Assembly (NCBI GenBank): GCA_016718155.1
Contig: JADKEH010000014.1
Coordinates: 1-64,000 of the forward strand
Direction: 5' to 3'
Length of the DNA: 64,000 nt
Source of the DNA: Candidatus Rhodoferax randersensis
Lineage (GTDB): Bacteria > Pseudomonadota > Gammaproteobacteria > Burkholderiales > Burkholderiaceae_C
In this document: piece after piece, positions 34,072-42,685 of the stretch
How positions within the stretch are numbered: position 1 is the first letter of the stretch
Layout of the letters: every line of letters starts with the position of its first letter
Program-made: the position numbers and the translations under genes
The notes under the pieces: generated by a model
The model's input: the letters and a program-made list of their open reading frames with translations, nothing else
Told to the model about the DNA's origin: nothing
Database searches by the model: none

Positions 34072-35766
34072 ATGACGAATCCAATCCAACTCAGCAAAGA
34101 CGACCTGCCCCTGCAACGCTTCTACCGCTGGGAGAAGGAGCGGGCCGACAAGGTCTTCCTGACACAACCGATCGGCGGGGGTGCCGTGCGCGACATCACC
34201 TGGCGCGAGGCCGGCGACGAAGTGCGCCGGATGGCAAGCTGGCTGCAGGCGCAGGGTTGGCCAGCAGGCAGCACCGTGGCCATATTGGGCAAGAACAGTG
34301 CGCACTGGATTCTGGCGGACCTGGCGATCTGGATGGCGGGCTATGTATCGGTGCCGATCTATCCAACCTTCAATGCCGAGGCCTTGCGCTACATCCTGGA
34401 GCACAGCGAAGCCAAGGCCTGCTTTGTCGGCAAGCTTGACGACACGATCAGCCTCAAAGACGGCGTGCCCGCCTCGGTGCCCCTGATCACGCTGCCTTTG
34501 GCTCCCGCTGCGGTCAAGGGCACGTCCTGGGACCAATTGATTGCCAGCAGCCAACCGCTGGCAGGCCAACCAGTGCGCGATGGCGAGGGCCTGTGCACCA
34601 TCATTTACACGTCTGGCACCACCGGCAACCCGAAAGGCGTCATGCACAAGTTCAGTGCTTTGACGTGGGGCCTCAAGGCCGCTGCGGCGCGTATTGCCAT
34701 GAACAGCGACGACCGCTATATCTCCTACCTGCCGTTGGCCCACGTGGCTGAACGCATGGTGATCGAGCAAGGGGTGCTGCACAACGGTAGCCGCGTCTTT
34801 TTTGCAGAGTCGCTGGACACCTTCGTGCAGGACCTGCAGCGTGCCCGACCAACCGTGTTTTTCTCGGTGCCGCGCCTGTGGGTGAAGTTCCAGCAAGGCG
34901 TGCACAAGAAGTTACCCGCCGCCAAACTCAAGCGCCTGCTGGGCTTGCCGCTGATTGGTTGGCTGGTTCGGCGCAAGGTACTCAAGGGGCTGGGGTTGGA
35001 CCAATGCCGCATCGCAGCAGGCGGTGCCGCCCCGATGCCGCCCGATGTGTTGCATTGGTACCGCGACCTTGGTCTGGACCTGATTGAGGTCTACGGCATG
35101 ACCGAGAACAGCGGCGTGTCACACGCCACCTTGCCCGGTACGTTCCGGCCCGGCACGGTCGGACTGCCTTACGACGGCATCGAGAGCCGGATCGATCCCA
35201 ACAGTGGCGAAATACAAATGCGTTGCCCGGCGCTCATGCTGGGCTACTACAAAGACCCGGCCCAAACCGCATCCGCCTTCACCGATGACGGCTGGCTGCG
35301 CACCGGAGACAAGGGGCACGTTGGACCGGACGGCTGCCTGCGCATCACTGGTCGAGTCAAGGACATCTTCAAGACCAGCAAGGGCAAGTACGTGGCTCCG
35401 GCACCGATCGAAGACCTGCTGGTTACCCATCCGGACATCGAAGCCTGTGCCGTCACCGGCGCAAACTTTTCCCAGCCACTGGCCCTGGTCATGCTTTCGG
35501 CCGACGCCACCGCCGCCTGCGCCTCGCCCGACGGCAAGGCCGCCCTGATGGAGTCACTCAAAGCCCACTTGAAGGTGGTCAATGCCAAACTGGAGCCGCA
35601 CGAGAAGCTTGATTGCCTGGCCATCGTCACCACGCCGTGGACGCCCGAAAACGGCTTTGTCACACCCACGCTCAAAGTCAAGCGCGCGCGCATCGAAGAT
35701 GTGTACGCAAGCCGCTACGAGCGATGGATAACGCAGGCCAAACCGGTGGTATGGGCTGACGCCTGA
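34072..35766 (+). CDS. AMP-forming long-chain acyl-CoA synthetase-like ligase
   Basis: 564 residues from ATG 34072; in-frame ATGs upstream are less likely. Adenylate-forming enzyme: P-loop YTSGTTGNPKGVMHK (about 178-192), motif YGMTENSGVSHA, and the hinge TGRVKDIFKTSKGKYVAP. Activates a fatty acid or related acid with ATP and CoA. Resembles the eukaryotic-like long-chain ligases (with segment SYLPLAHVAERM). Exact chain length preference cannot be told. Confidence 0.9.
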   Translation: MTNPIQLSKDDLPLQRFYRWEKERADKVFLTQPIGGGAVRDITWREAGDEVRRMASWLQAQGWPAGSTVAILGKNSAHWILADLAIWMAGYVSVPIYPTFNAEALRYILEHSEAKACFVGKLDDTISLKDGVPASVPLITLPLAPAAVKGTSWDQLIASSQPLAGQPVRDGEGLCTIIYTSGTTGNPKGVMHKFSALTWGLKAAAARIAMNSDDRYISYLPLAHVAERMVIEQGVLHNGSRVFFAESLDTFVQDLQRARPTVFFSVPRLWVKFQQGVHKKLPAAKLKRLLGLPLIGWLVRRKVLKGLGLDQCRIAAGGAAPMPPDVLHWYRDLGLDLIEVYGMTENSGVSHATLPGTFRPGTVGLPYDGIESRIDPNSGEIQMRCPALMLGYYKDPAQTASAFTDDGWLRTGDKGHVGPDGCLRITGRVKDIFKTSKGKYVAPAPIEDLLVTHPDIEACAVTGANFSQPLALVMLSADATAACASPDGKAALMESLKAHLKVVNAKLEPHEKLDCLAIVTTPWTPENGFVTPTLKVKRARIEDVYASRYERWITQAKPVVWADA

Positions 35767-35787
35767 GCGGCGCTGCCCGCAGCACGG

Positions 35788-36948
35788 TCAGCCGCGCTCT
35801 TTTCTGCGGCGCTCGGCGCCGCCGGCTGGCTCGCCATGCTGGACCTTGTGCAGGGATGTGGCGATATCGGGGTCCAGCGGCGCCTGCGCGGTGCTGACCA
35901 CTTCCTTGGCAAGCTCGCGCGCTTCGGACCACAGGCCCAAACCGCGCAACTCTTGAATCAGCGAGACGCTGACATCAAGCTCGCCATCAGGTTCACGGGC
36001 CCGCAGAGTTTGGGCGGCAGTCATATCGGCGGGTAGCTCCTGCGGGCTTGATTGCGCCGTTGGCTCCGGGAAATCGATCAGCACATCAACACCCGCCGCC
36101 TCAGGTGGAACGGCTGGGCCGCTGGCAAACAGCAGATCGGATTGCAACAGGGAAATTGGCCCATCGGCGGGGTCATCGTCGCGCCAGGCAATCTCAGCAC
36201 CCAGAGAAGGCATTCGAACCCGCTCGGAACGCTTGGCCGCAAGCGATTTGCGAACCCGCTCCACTTCGCCAGCCGCCACCTCGGGGTCGAACGCCAGACC
36301 GAGTTCGGGTGGCCCAAACGGACTGTCCCGGCGCGGTGACGACAGCGGCATCATCGACGAATCCAGGCTATCCTGGTCGACGAAGCTCACGTCCAGCGAT
36401 GAAGGGCGAAATGCTGAATCATGAACCACTGGTTGCGACGTGAAGGGAGTCGCAACCGCCGCGACGGTCGGCGACCGGCTCACCGCGGCCGACGCGCCAG
36501 GGTCAGGCTGTTGGGCACGAGTTGGCAGGGGTTCAACAGACTTTGCAGCAGGCGTTTGCGGCAAAAAACTGCTCTCGACCGCCGTCGCCGTCGCCGCAGG
36601 CGCAGCCGCGCGCCGAACGACGCGACGGCGCCTCGCTCGCCAGAACACCACCCACAGGCCAAAGGCGAGCGCGACCGAACCGAACACCATGGCCGCTTCG
36701 CTGGTGCCCAGCGCTTGCGGCGCGGACCACGCGGGTGTCTGCTGCTGCAACTTGGCCAGTTCGGCCTCGGTGTTCTGGGCCTGCAGGCGCAGCGCCTTGA
36801 GCTCGGCCGCCAAGTTGTCCACGCCACTACCAGGCACAGACTGGTTGGCGGTGGGCTCGCCCGTGGCAGTACCGGAGGCTACAACGCTTGGTGTCGGCAA
36901 AATGCATCCACAAAAAAAATGGCTCCCCCGACCAGGCGACAGTGTCAC
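35788..36948 (-). CDS. Hypothetical membrane protein with coiled coil (FimV-like features)
   Basis: About 386 residues. A short coiled coil (about 45-70, AAELKALRLQAQNTEAELAK), one membrane helix (about 86-104), a basic stretch RARRRRVVRR, then a long low-complexity region rich in Ala, Pro and Ser, and a C-terminal helix (SVSLIQELRGLGLWSEARELA). The layout recalls the C-terminal part of FimV/HubP polar proteins, but no LysM or peptidoglycan domain is present. The start is unclear; a T8 run just before it may hide a frameshift. Confidence 0.55.
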   Translation of the reverse strand: MTLSPGRGSHFFCGCILPTPSVVASGTATGEPTANQSVPGSGVDNLAAELKALRLQAQNTEAELAKLQQQTPAWSAPQALGTSEAAMVFGSVALAFGLWVVFWRARRRRVVRRAAAPAATATAVESSFLPQTPAAKSVEPLPTRAQQPDPGASAAVSRSPTVAAVATPFTSQPVVHDSAFRPSSLDVSFVDQDSLDSSMMPLSSPRRDSPFGPPELGLAFDPEVAAGEVERVRKSLAAKRSERVRMPSLGAEIAWRDDDPADGPISLLQSDLLFASGPAVPPEAAGVDVLIDFPEPTAQSSPQELPADMTAAQTLRAREPDGELDVSVSLIQELRGLGLWSEARELAKEVVSTAQAPLDPDIATSLHKVQHGEPAGGAERRRKERG

Positions 36949-37162
36949 CCCCTGAGTGGATTGGTCGAGCCGCTTGTTGCTGGGCTGGTGTCTCTGGGAG
37001 GAATGATAGTACAGGCGTCGCCACCCCTGGAGGGTTTATCGCGCTGAGTACGGCGCTGCGGCGCCCAGGCGCACCCGCCGGGCAAATACGCTCTGTATTC
37101 GGTCGATAATCACGCTGCCCCTGCCTGAATCGGGGCGTACCATTTAACCCAAGGAGACGATC

Positions 37163-37303
37163 ATGGCCAAAGGTCAGCAGAAGACAAACAAGGAAGCGAA
37201 AAAACCCAAGAAGGACACCTCGCCCCCCAAACCAGCGTCCCCCGATGCGGTTCGGCCCACCATCACCACGGTGGTGCCGGTACGCGGCAAGCTCAAGAAA
37301 TAG
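37163..37303 (+). CDS. Small basic protein, 46 residues
   Basis: MAKGQQKTNKEAKKPKKDT..., very rich in Lys, Pro and Thr, ending VRGKLKK. AAGGAGACGATC before the ATG is an excellent ribosome site. Similar very short Lys-rich proteins are common beside other genes in Burkholderiales, but no function is known to me. Nucleic-acid binding is possible from the charge. Confidence 0.65.
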   Translation: MAKGQQKTNKEAKKPKKDTSPPKPASPDAVRPTITTVVPVRGKLKK

Positions 37304-37375
37304 CGCCACGGTGTCAGCGTCGCGGCAGCGCAAGCCGCGCCGGGTTCACCCAACAACGGCAACGCCATCGGCCCG

Positions 37376-39529
37376 ATGAAGACTCCACCCCGCAAAAAAA
37401 AGAGCAACCCCCCGCCGCCCAAGCGCCCCCTGGCAATGCGCACGCTTGCGCTGGAGCAAGGCGTGTTGACCGAGGGGTATTCCTTGCCGCAGATGGTGGA
37501 AGACCTGCGCAAGTACCAGCTTGAGCTGGAGGTTCAAAACAAGGCACTGCGCTACAGCCAAAGGGTTGCGGAAGGCGCCTCGGAACGTTTTCTCACGCTG
37601 TTCTCCAACGTGCCGTTGGCCCTGATGGTGGTCGACGAAAAAGGGCTGGTGCTGGAGAGCAATGCCATGGCCTTGCGGCTGTTTCGCCCGCTTGAGCACG
37701 ACCCGCCCCTGAACTTTCTGTTACCGCTGGTGGACCCGGCCCACAGCGACGCCGTCGCGCAGGCCTTTGTCGACGCCAAGCAGCGTGGCACCAGCGAGAC
37801 CTCTGAAGCCGTCTTCAGCGGGGGCAGTGCTGGCTCCTTCACCGGTGATCTGCACATCGCACGCATTGAGAACCCGCAGGACGAACTGGCCCACTTCATC
37901 TGCGCCTTCATCGACCAGGGTCCGCTGCTGACGCAACGACGCGCCCTGCAACGCAGTGCATCAGCGCTCAGGCAACGCAACGAGGCCCTGCGGCAAAGTG
38001 AGGAGCGTCTGGCGGCCATCATTGATTCTTCGCTGGATGCGATCATCTGCGTGGACGCAAGCAAAACCATCACGGTCTTCAATCCCGCCGCCGCCACGCT
38101 GTTCCAATGCCCGTCGGATCAGGCCTTGGGCAGCCCGTTGGAACGCTTCCTGCCCGACGCCATGAATACCCTGACCTACACCCAGGTTTCAACCCATGCG
38201 CAGCTTGGCGAACTGGAGGGGCGCACCGCAGGGGGCAAACAACTTGCGGTCGAAATCAGCGTCTCGTTTGAACGTCGCCCGGATGGGGACATCACCACCG
38301 TGTTTGCCCGCGACCTGACCGCACGCAAGCGAATCGAGGCGCAGCGCAACGTGCTGGAGTCCCAACTGCGCGAATCGCACAAGATGCAGGCCATTGGCAC
38401 CATGGCCGGTGGCATCGCGCACGATTTCAACAACATCATTGGCGCCATTCTTGGCAACGTTGATCTGGCCCGCCAGGACAGCGCCCCAGACTCGGCCGCG
38501 CAAGTCAGCCTGTCCGAGATCGAAAAGGCGGGGCGCCGCGCGCGTGACCTGGTGCGCCAGATTCTCACTTTCAGCCGCAACGAAGCGCCCAAGCGTACCC
38601 TGCTCCATCTGTCGGACACCGTGCACGAGTCCGTGCGCCTGCTCAAGGTCGCCTTACCGCCCCATATCGAACTGGTGGTGTACACCGATCCCGTGGTACC
38701 ACCCGTCATGGCCGATGCTACCCAGGTCGAGCAGGCCGTACTGAACCTGTGCACCAACGCGATCCACGCGATTGGCGCGCAACGCGGCGTCATCACCATT
38801 GAGCTGCGCAGCACGTCGCGACTGCCGTCTCACACCGAGCGACGCCGCAGTTCCCGCGGCCACCATGTCGCGCTGTCGGTGCGCGACACCGGCAGCGGTA
38901 TCGAACCCGAGACCATGGAACGGGTGTTTGAGCCCTTCTTCACGACCAAGCAAGTCGGCGAGGGCACCGGGCTTGGCCTTGCCGTGGTGCACGGCATCAT
39001 GCGTTCCCACCTCGGCACGGTGGGGGTGCGCAGCACCGTCGGGCAGGGCAGCGTCTTCACCTTGTACTTCCCACCGGCCGATCCAGATGCCGTGGCAACG
39101 GCCGCCGAGCCTGCGGCGCCCAGCGTGGTAGAGGGCGGCGGCAAACGCGTGATGTATGTCGATGACGATCAGGCGCTGGTATTTCTGGTCGAGCGCGCGC
39201 TGACCCGCAAAGGCTTCGTCGTCTCCAGCTTCACCGACCCACGTCGAGCCATCGCCATGTTGCGGGACACCGCAGTTTTATGCGACCTGCTGGTGACCGA
39301 CTTCAACATGCCCGGCTACAGCGGCGTTGAACTGCTGCGCGATGTTCGGCTCTTGCGCCCAAATCTCCCGGTTGCATTGGCGTCGGGCTACGTCACGGCC
39401 GAGATCGAGGCCAGTGCACTGGCCGAAGGCGCCAGCGCCCTCATCCACAAGCCCAACGACGTGGCCGAACTGTGTGAAATCGTGCAAGGCCTGATTCAAA
39501 ATCACGAAGCGGCGCCGGGTCGCCCCTGA
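37376..39529 (+). CDS. PAS hybrid histidine kinase with receiver domain
   Basis: 717 residues: a Lys/Pro-rich start, PAS domains at about 65-180 and 210-320, HisKA with the phospho-His in GGIAHDFNNIIGAIL (the NtrB-like HDFNN form), HATPase with GTGLGLAVVHGIM, and a C-terminal receiver with Asp in LLVTDFNMPGYSG. No membrane helices, so a soluble sensor. No partner regulator adjacent. The pseudouridine synthase gene begins 4 bases after the stop. Confidence 0.9.
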   Translation: MKTPPRKKKSNPPPPKRPLAMRTLALEQGVLTEGYSLPQMVEDLRKYQLELEVQNKALRYSQRVAEGASERFLTLFSNVPLALMVVDEKGLVLESNAMALRLFRPLEHDPPLNFLLPLVDPAHSDAVAQAFVDAKQRGTSETSEAVFSGGSAGSFTGDLHIARIENPQDELAHFICAFIDQGPLLTQRRALQRSASALRQRNEALRQSEERLAAIIDSSLDAIICVDASKTITVFNPAAATLFQCPSDQALGSPLERFLPDAMNTLTYTQVSTHAQLGELEGRTAGGKQLAVEISVSFERRPDGDITTVFARDLTARKRIEAQRNVLESQLRESHKMQAIGTMAGGIAHDFNNIIGAILGNVDLARQDSAPDSAAQVSLSEIEKAGRRARDLVRQILTFSRNEAPKRTLLHLSDTVHESVRLLKVALPPHIELVVYTDPVVPPVMADATQVEQAVLNLCTNAIHAIGAQRGVITIELRSTSRLPSHTERRRSSRGHHVALSVRDTGSGIEPETMERVFEPFFTTKQVGEGTGLGLAVVHGIMRSHLGTVGVRSTVGQGSVFTLYFPPADPDAVATAAEPAAPSVVEGGGKRVMYVDDDQALVFLVERALTRKGFVVSSFTDPRRAIAMLRDTAVLCDLLVTDFNMPGYSGVELLRDVRLLRPNLPVALASGYVTAEIEASALAEGASALIHKPNDVAELCEIVQGLIQNHEAAPGRP

Positions 39530-39532
39530 GCC

Positions 39533-40204
39533 ATGACCCCTGTCAGCGCGGGTCCTGCCGGCGACGAGCTTCTGACCGTGCTCTACGCCGACAACGCCCT
39601 GCTGGTACTGGACAAACCTGCAGGTTTGCTGTCGGTTCCGGGCCGGGGCGAGGACAAGCAGGACTGCCTGAGCAAACGCGCCCAGACGCGCTACCCGGAC
39701 GCCCTGATCGTGCACCGGCTGGACATGGCGACCTCTGGCTTGATCATCATGGCGCGCGGCCCCGACAACCAGCGGCGCTTGAGCATCGCCTTTGCCGAGC
39801 GCCAGGTGCGCAAACGCTACGTAGCCCTGGTAGACGGCCTGTTGCTGCAGGACGCTGGCACCACCCGCACGATCGATCTGCCTATCAATGTTGACTGGCC
39901 CAATCGACCCAGACAGGTGATTGACTTCGCCAGCGGAAAGGCCAGCGTGACCAACTTGCGCGTGCTCTCGCACGAGCCGAGCCAAGTCGCGACCCGTGTC
40001 GAATTGGAACCGCTCACGGGTCGCTCACACCAATTGCGAGTGCACATGCAAGCCATGGGTCACCCGATTCTGGGCGACACGCTGTACGCCAGCCCGCAGG
40101 TCCAGTCCAAGTGCGCTCGCCTGGCGCTGCACGCCCTGTCACTGGAGCTGCTGCACCCGCAGTCCGGGCGGCCACTCAAGCTGCATAGTCCGCCTGAATT
40201 CTGA
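39533..40204 (+). CDS. RluA-family pseudouridine synthase
   Basis: 223 residues. The catalytic Asp motif HRLDMATSGL (about 62-71) is intact, with the nearby LDKPAGLLSVPG and the C-terminal LTGRSHQLRVHMQAMGHPI. No S4 domain, so it is the short RluA type that modifies uridines in 23S rRNA and/or tRNA. Follows the hybrid kinase by 3 bases, possibly co-transcribed. Confidence 0.92.
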   Translation: MTPVSAGPAGDELLTVLYADNALLVLDKPAGLLSVPGRGEDKQDCLSKRAQTRYPDALIVHRLDMATSGLIIMARGPDNQRRLSIAFAERQVRKRYVALVDGLLLQDAGTTRTIDLPINVDWPNRPRQVIDFASGKASVTNLRVLSHEPSQVATRVELEPLTGRSHQLRVHMQAMGHPILGDTLYASPQVQSKCARLALHALSLELLHPQSGRPLKLHSPPEF

Positions 40205-40359
40205 CCTTCGGAGCCGCCCAAATCATCGACACCCTGCCTGGCAACGTTCTGGGCAGCGTCCATGCCGGTGGCGATAATGGCCTTGCTCCCTTGCCCTCTT
40301 GCGAACCCCCTGCGGCGGGCTCAAAAATTGCAAGTTCCCAACACGCACTGCGACCAGAC

Positions 40360-41115
40360 ATGAAGCAACAACTCTTTGTCCTCACTGGTGCTTCGCGCGG
40401 CATGGGCGCGGCCATGGCCATGCAACTGCTGTCCCCCTCGCACGAACTGTTGTGCATCTCGCGCCACGACAACCCGGCCTTGGCTGAGCGCGCCAGCCAA
40501 CTCAAGGCGCACCTGAACCAGTGGAAGCTCGACCTGGCGCAGGGTGCGCACGCCGCCGATCAGTTGACCGCCTGGCTGGGCCAGCAGGACGACACGGCCT
40601 TCGAAAGCGCCACTTTGATCAACAACGCCGGGGTGATCCTGGGCGTGGCTCCGCTGCATGCAATCAAGGCGGAAGACTTGACCCGATCAATCCAGGTCGG
40701 ACTGGAAGCGCCCTTGCTGCTGACCAGTGCCTTCCTGCACGCAACCCGAACCTGGCGCGCCAAACGCCGAGTACTCAATATTTCGTCCGGTCTGGGTCGT
40801 CGGCCCATGGCCTCGCAGGCCGCCTACTGCGCGGCAAAGGCCGGCCTGGATCACTTCACGCGTTGTGTCGCCCTGGAAGAGGCCAGCCAGGCCAACGGGG
40901 CCAAGGTCTGCTCGCTGGCGCCCGGCGTGATTGACACCGACATGCAGTCCCATCTGCGCGCCAGCGCGCCGACCGACTTTCCGGATCAACCCGCGTTTGC
41001 CGCACTCAACGCCAACCGGCAACTCAGCTCGCCCGAGCAAGCCGCCCAGCGCGTGCTGGCCTGGCTGGAGCGGCCCGACTTCGGTGCCAGCCCGGTGGCC
41101 GACATCCGCGACTGA
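40360..41115 (+). CDS. Short-chain dehydrogenase/reductase
   Basis: 251 residues from ATG 40360; an earlier in-frame ATG adds a non-SDR leader. Rossmann motif TGASRGMGAAMA, the NNAG motif in LINNAGVILG, and the catalytic Tyr/Lys in AAYCAAKAGLDHF with Ser in LNISSGLG. A classical SDR, possibly sepiapterin-reductase-like; substrate unknown. Confidence 0.88.
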   Translation: MKQQLFVLTGASRGMGAAMAMQLLSPSHELLCISRHDNPALAERASQLKAHLNQWKLDLAQGAHAADQLTAWLGQQDDTAFESATLINNAGVILGVAPLHAIKAEDLTRSIQVGLEAPLLLTSAFLHATRTWRAKRRVLNISSGLGRRPMASQAAYCAAKAGLDHFTRCVALEEASQANGAKVCSLAPGVIDTDMQSHLRASAPTDFPDQPAFAALNANRQLSSPEQAAQRVLAWLERPDFGASPVADIRD

Positions 41116-41233
41116 CTGGCAAGCTGGTGCACCCAGGCCATTTTCAATTCGCCATTAAGATGTGAACAAGCTGCTGCGGCAGCCTCAAGACGCCCGCTTG
41201 CGGGTGTTGCATCTACCCAAGCAAGGAGTCACC

Positions 41234-42421
41234 ATGAATCGTGAAGTCGTCGTTGTCAGCGCGGTACGCACCGCCATCGGAACCTTTGGCGGCAGCCTCA
41301 AGGACATCGCCCCCACCGAACTGGCGGCCCAGGTCGTGCGCGAGTCGCTTGCCCGAGCCAACGTGGCCGGCGCGGACGTGGGCCATGTCGTGTTTGGCCA
41401 TGTCGTCAACACCGAGCCCAAGGACATGTACCTGTCGCGCGTGGCCGCCATCAACGGCGGCTGCGCCGAGGACACCCCGGCCCTCAACGTCAACCGCCTG
41501 TGCGGGTCGGGCCTGCAGGCGATCATCAATGCAAGCCAGAGTATCTTGTTGGGCGACACCGACATTGCCATTGGGGGCGGTGCCGAGAACATGAGCCGCG
41601 CGCCCTTTGCCAGCCTGAACATGCGCTGGGGTGCCCGCATGGGTGACACCAAGATGGTGGACATGATGATTGGCGCGCTGCACGACCCCTTTCACACCAT
41701 CCACATGGGCGTCACTGCGGAAAACATCGCCGCCAAGTGGGGCATCACGCGTGAAGTGCAGGACGCGCTGGCGGTGGAGAGCCACAACCGCGCCCAGCGC
41801 GCCACCGAGGCGGGCTATTTCAAGACCCAGATCATGCCGGTCTTGCTCAAGAGCAAGAAGGGCGACGTCGCCTATGCCACCGACGAGCACTTCCGCCCGA
41901 ATTGCACGATGGCCGACATGGCCAAGCTCAAACCCGCCTTTCTCAAGGAAAACGGCACGGTCACGGCCGGCAACGCCTCAGGCATCAATGACGCCGCAGC
42001 GGCCGTGGTGTTGATGGAGCGTGGCACGGCGCAAGCGCGCGGGCTCAAGCCCATGGCCCGGCTGGTGGCCTACGCCCATGCCGGCGTCGACCCCAAGTAC
42101 ATGGGCATTGGCCCGGTCCCCGCGACACAAAAGGCGCTGCAAAGGGCCGGTCTGAGCGTGGCCGATCTGGACGTGATCGAAGCCAACGAGGCGTTTGCCG
42201 CACAGGCCTGCGCGGTCACGAAGGACCTCGGACTCGATCCGGCCAAGGTCAATCCAAACGGCTCCGGCATCTCGTTGGGCCACCCGATCGGCGCCACTGG
42301 CGCGCTGATCACCGTCAAGGCGCTCTATGAACTGGAACGCGTTCAGGGTCGCTACGCGCTGGTGACCATGTGCATTGGCGGCGGGCAGGGCATCGCCGCG
42401 ATTTTCGAGCGCATGGGCTGA
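41234..42421 (+). CDS. Acetyl-CoA acetyltransferase (thiolase)
   Basis: 395 residues from ATG 41234 with AAGGAG upstream. All thiolase residues are visible: nucleophile Cys in NRLCGSGLQAI (about 89), His in LGHPIGATGA (about 351), and the second Cys in TMCIGGGQG. Reversibly joins two acetyl-CoA, or acetyl-CoA and a longer acyl-CoA (BktB type). No phaB or phaC gene adjacent, so its role in polyhydroxyalkanoate or fatty acid metabolism is not fixed by context. Confidence 0.92.
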   Translation: MNREVVVVSAVRTAIGTFGGSLKDIAPTELAAQVVRESLARANVAGADVGHVVFGHVVNTEPKDMYLSRVAAINGGCAEDTPALNVNRLCGSGLQAIINASQSILLGDTDIAIGGGAENMSRAPFASLNMRWGARMGDTKMVDMMIGALHDPFHTIHMGVTAENIAAKWGITREVQDALAVESHNRAQRATEAGYFKTQIMPVLLKSKKGDVAYATDEHFRPNCTMADMAKLKPAFLKENGTVTAGNASGINDAAAAVVLMERGTAQARGLKPMARLVAYAHAGVDPKYMGIGPVPATQKALQRAGLSVADLDVIEANEAFAAQACAVTKDLGLDPAKVNPNGSGISLGHPIGATGALITVKALYELERVQGRYALVTMCIGGGQGIAAIFERMG

Positions 42422-42685
42422 CTCGCTCGACGCCGAATCAGGCAAGCGCAGCCTTTCAGACTCGGTCTGATTGGTCGACTTTTGGTGCGCCCTGCCGTGC
42501 TGCTGCTTCACCTGACTTGGCGGTGAGGCCTTTTGCGAACCCGTAAAATTCGCCTGGTTTTCACGCGGCACGCGCGACGCTGCCCGCTGAGTGTCGACGT
42601 CAGTCTGTAGGCCACCTCCGGCAACTCAATGGCGGTCCCGATTTGCAGGCCCGCTCGCCTCTTTTTCTGTTTCTGAAAGTATTTC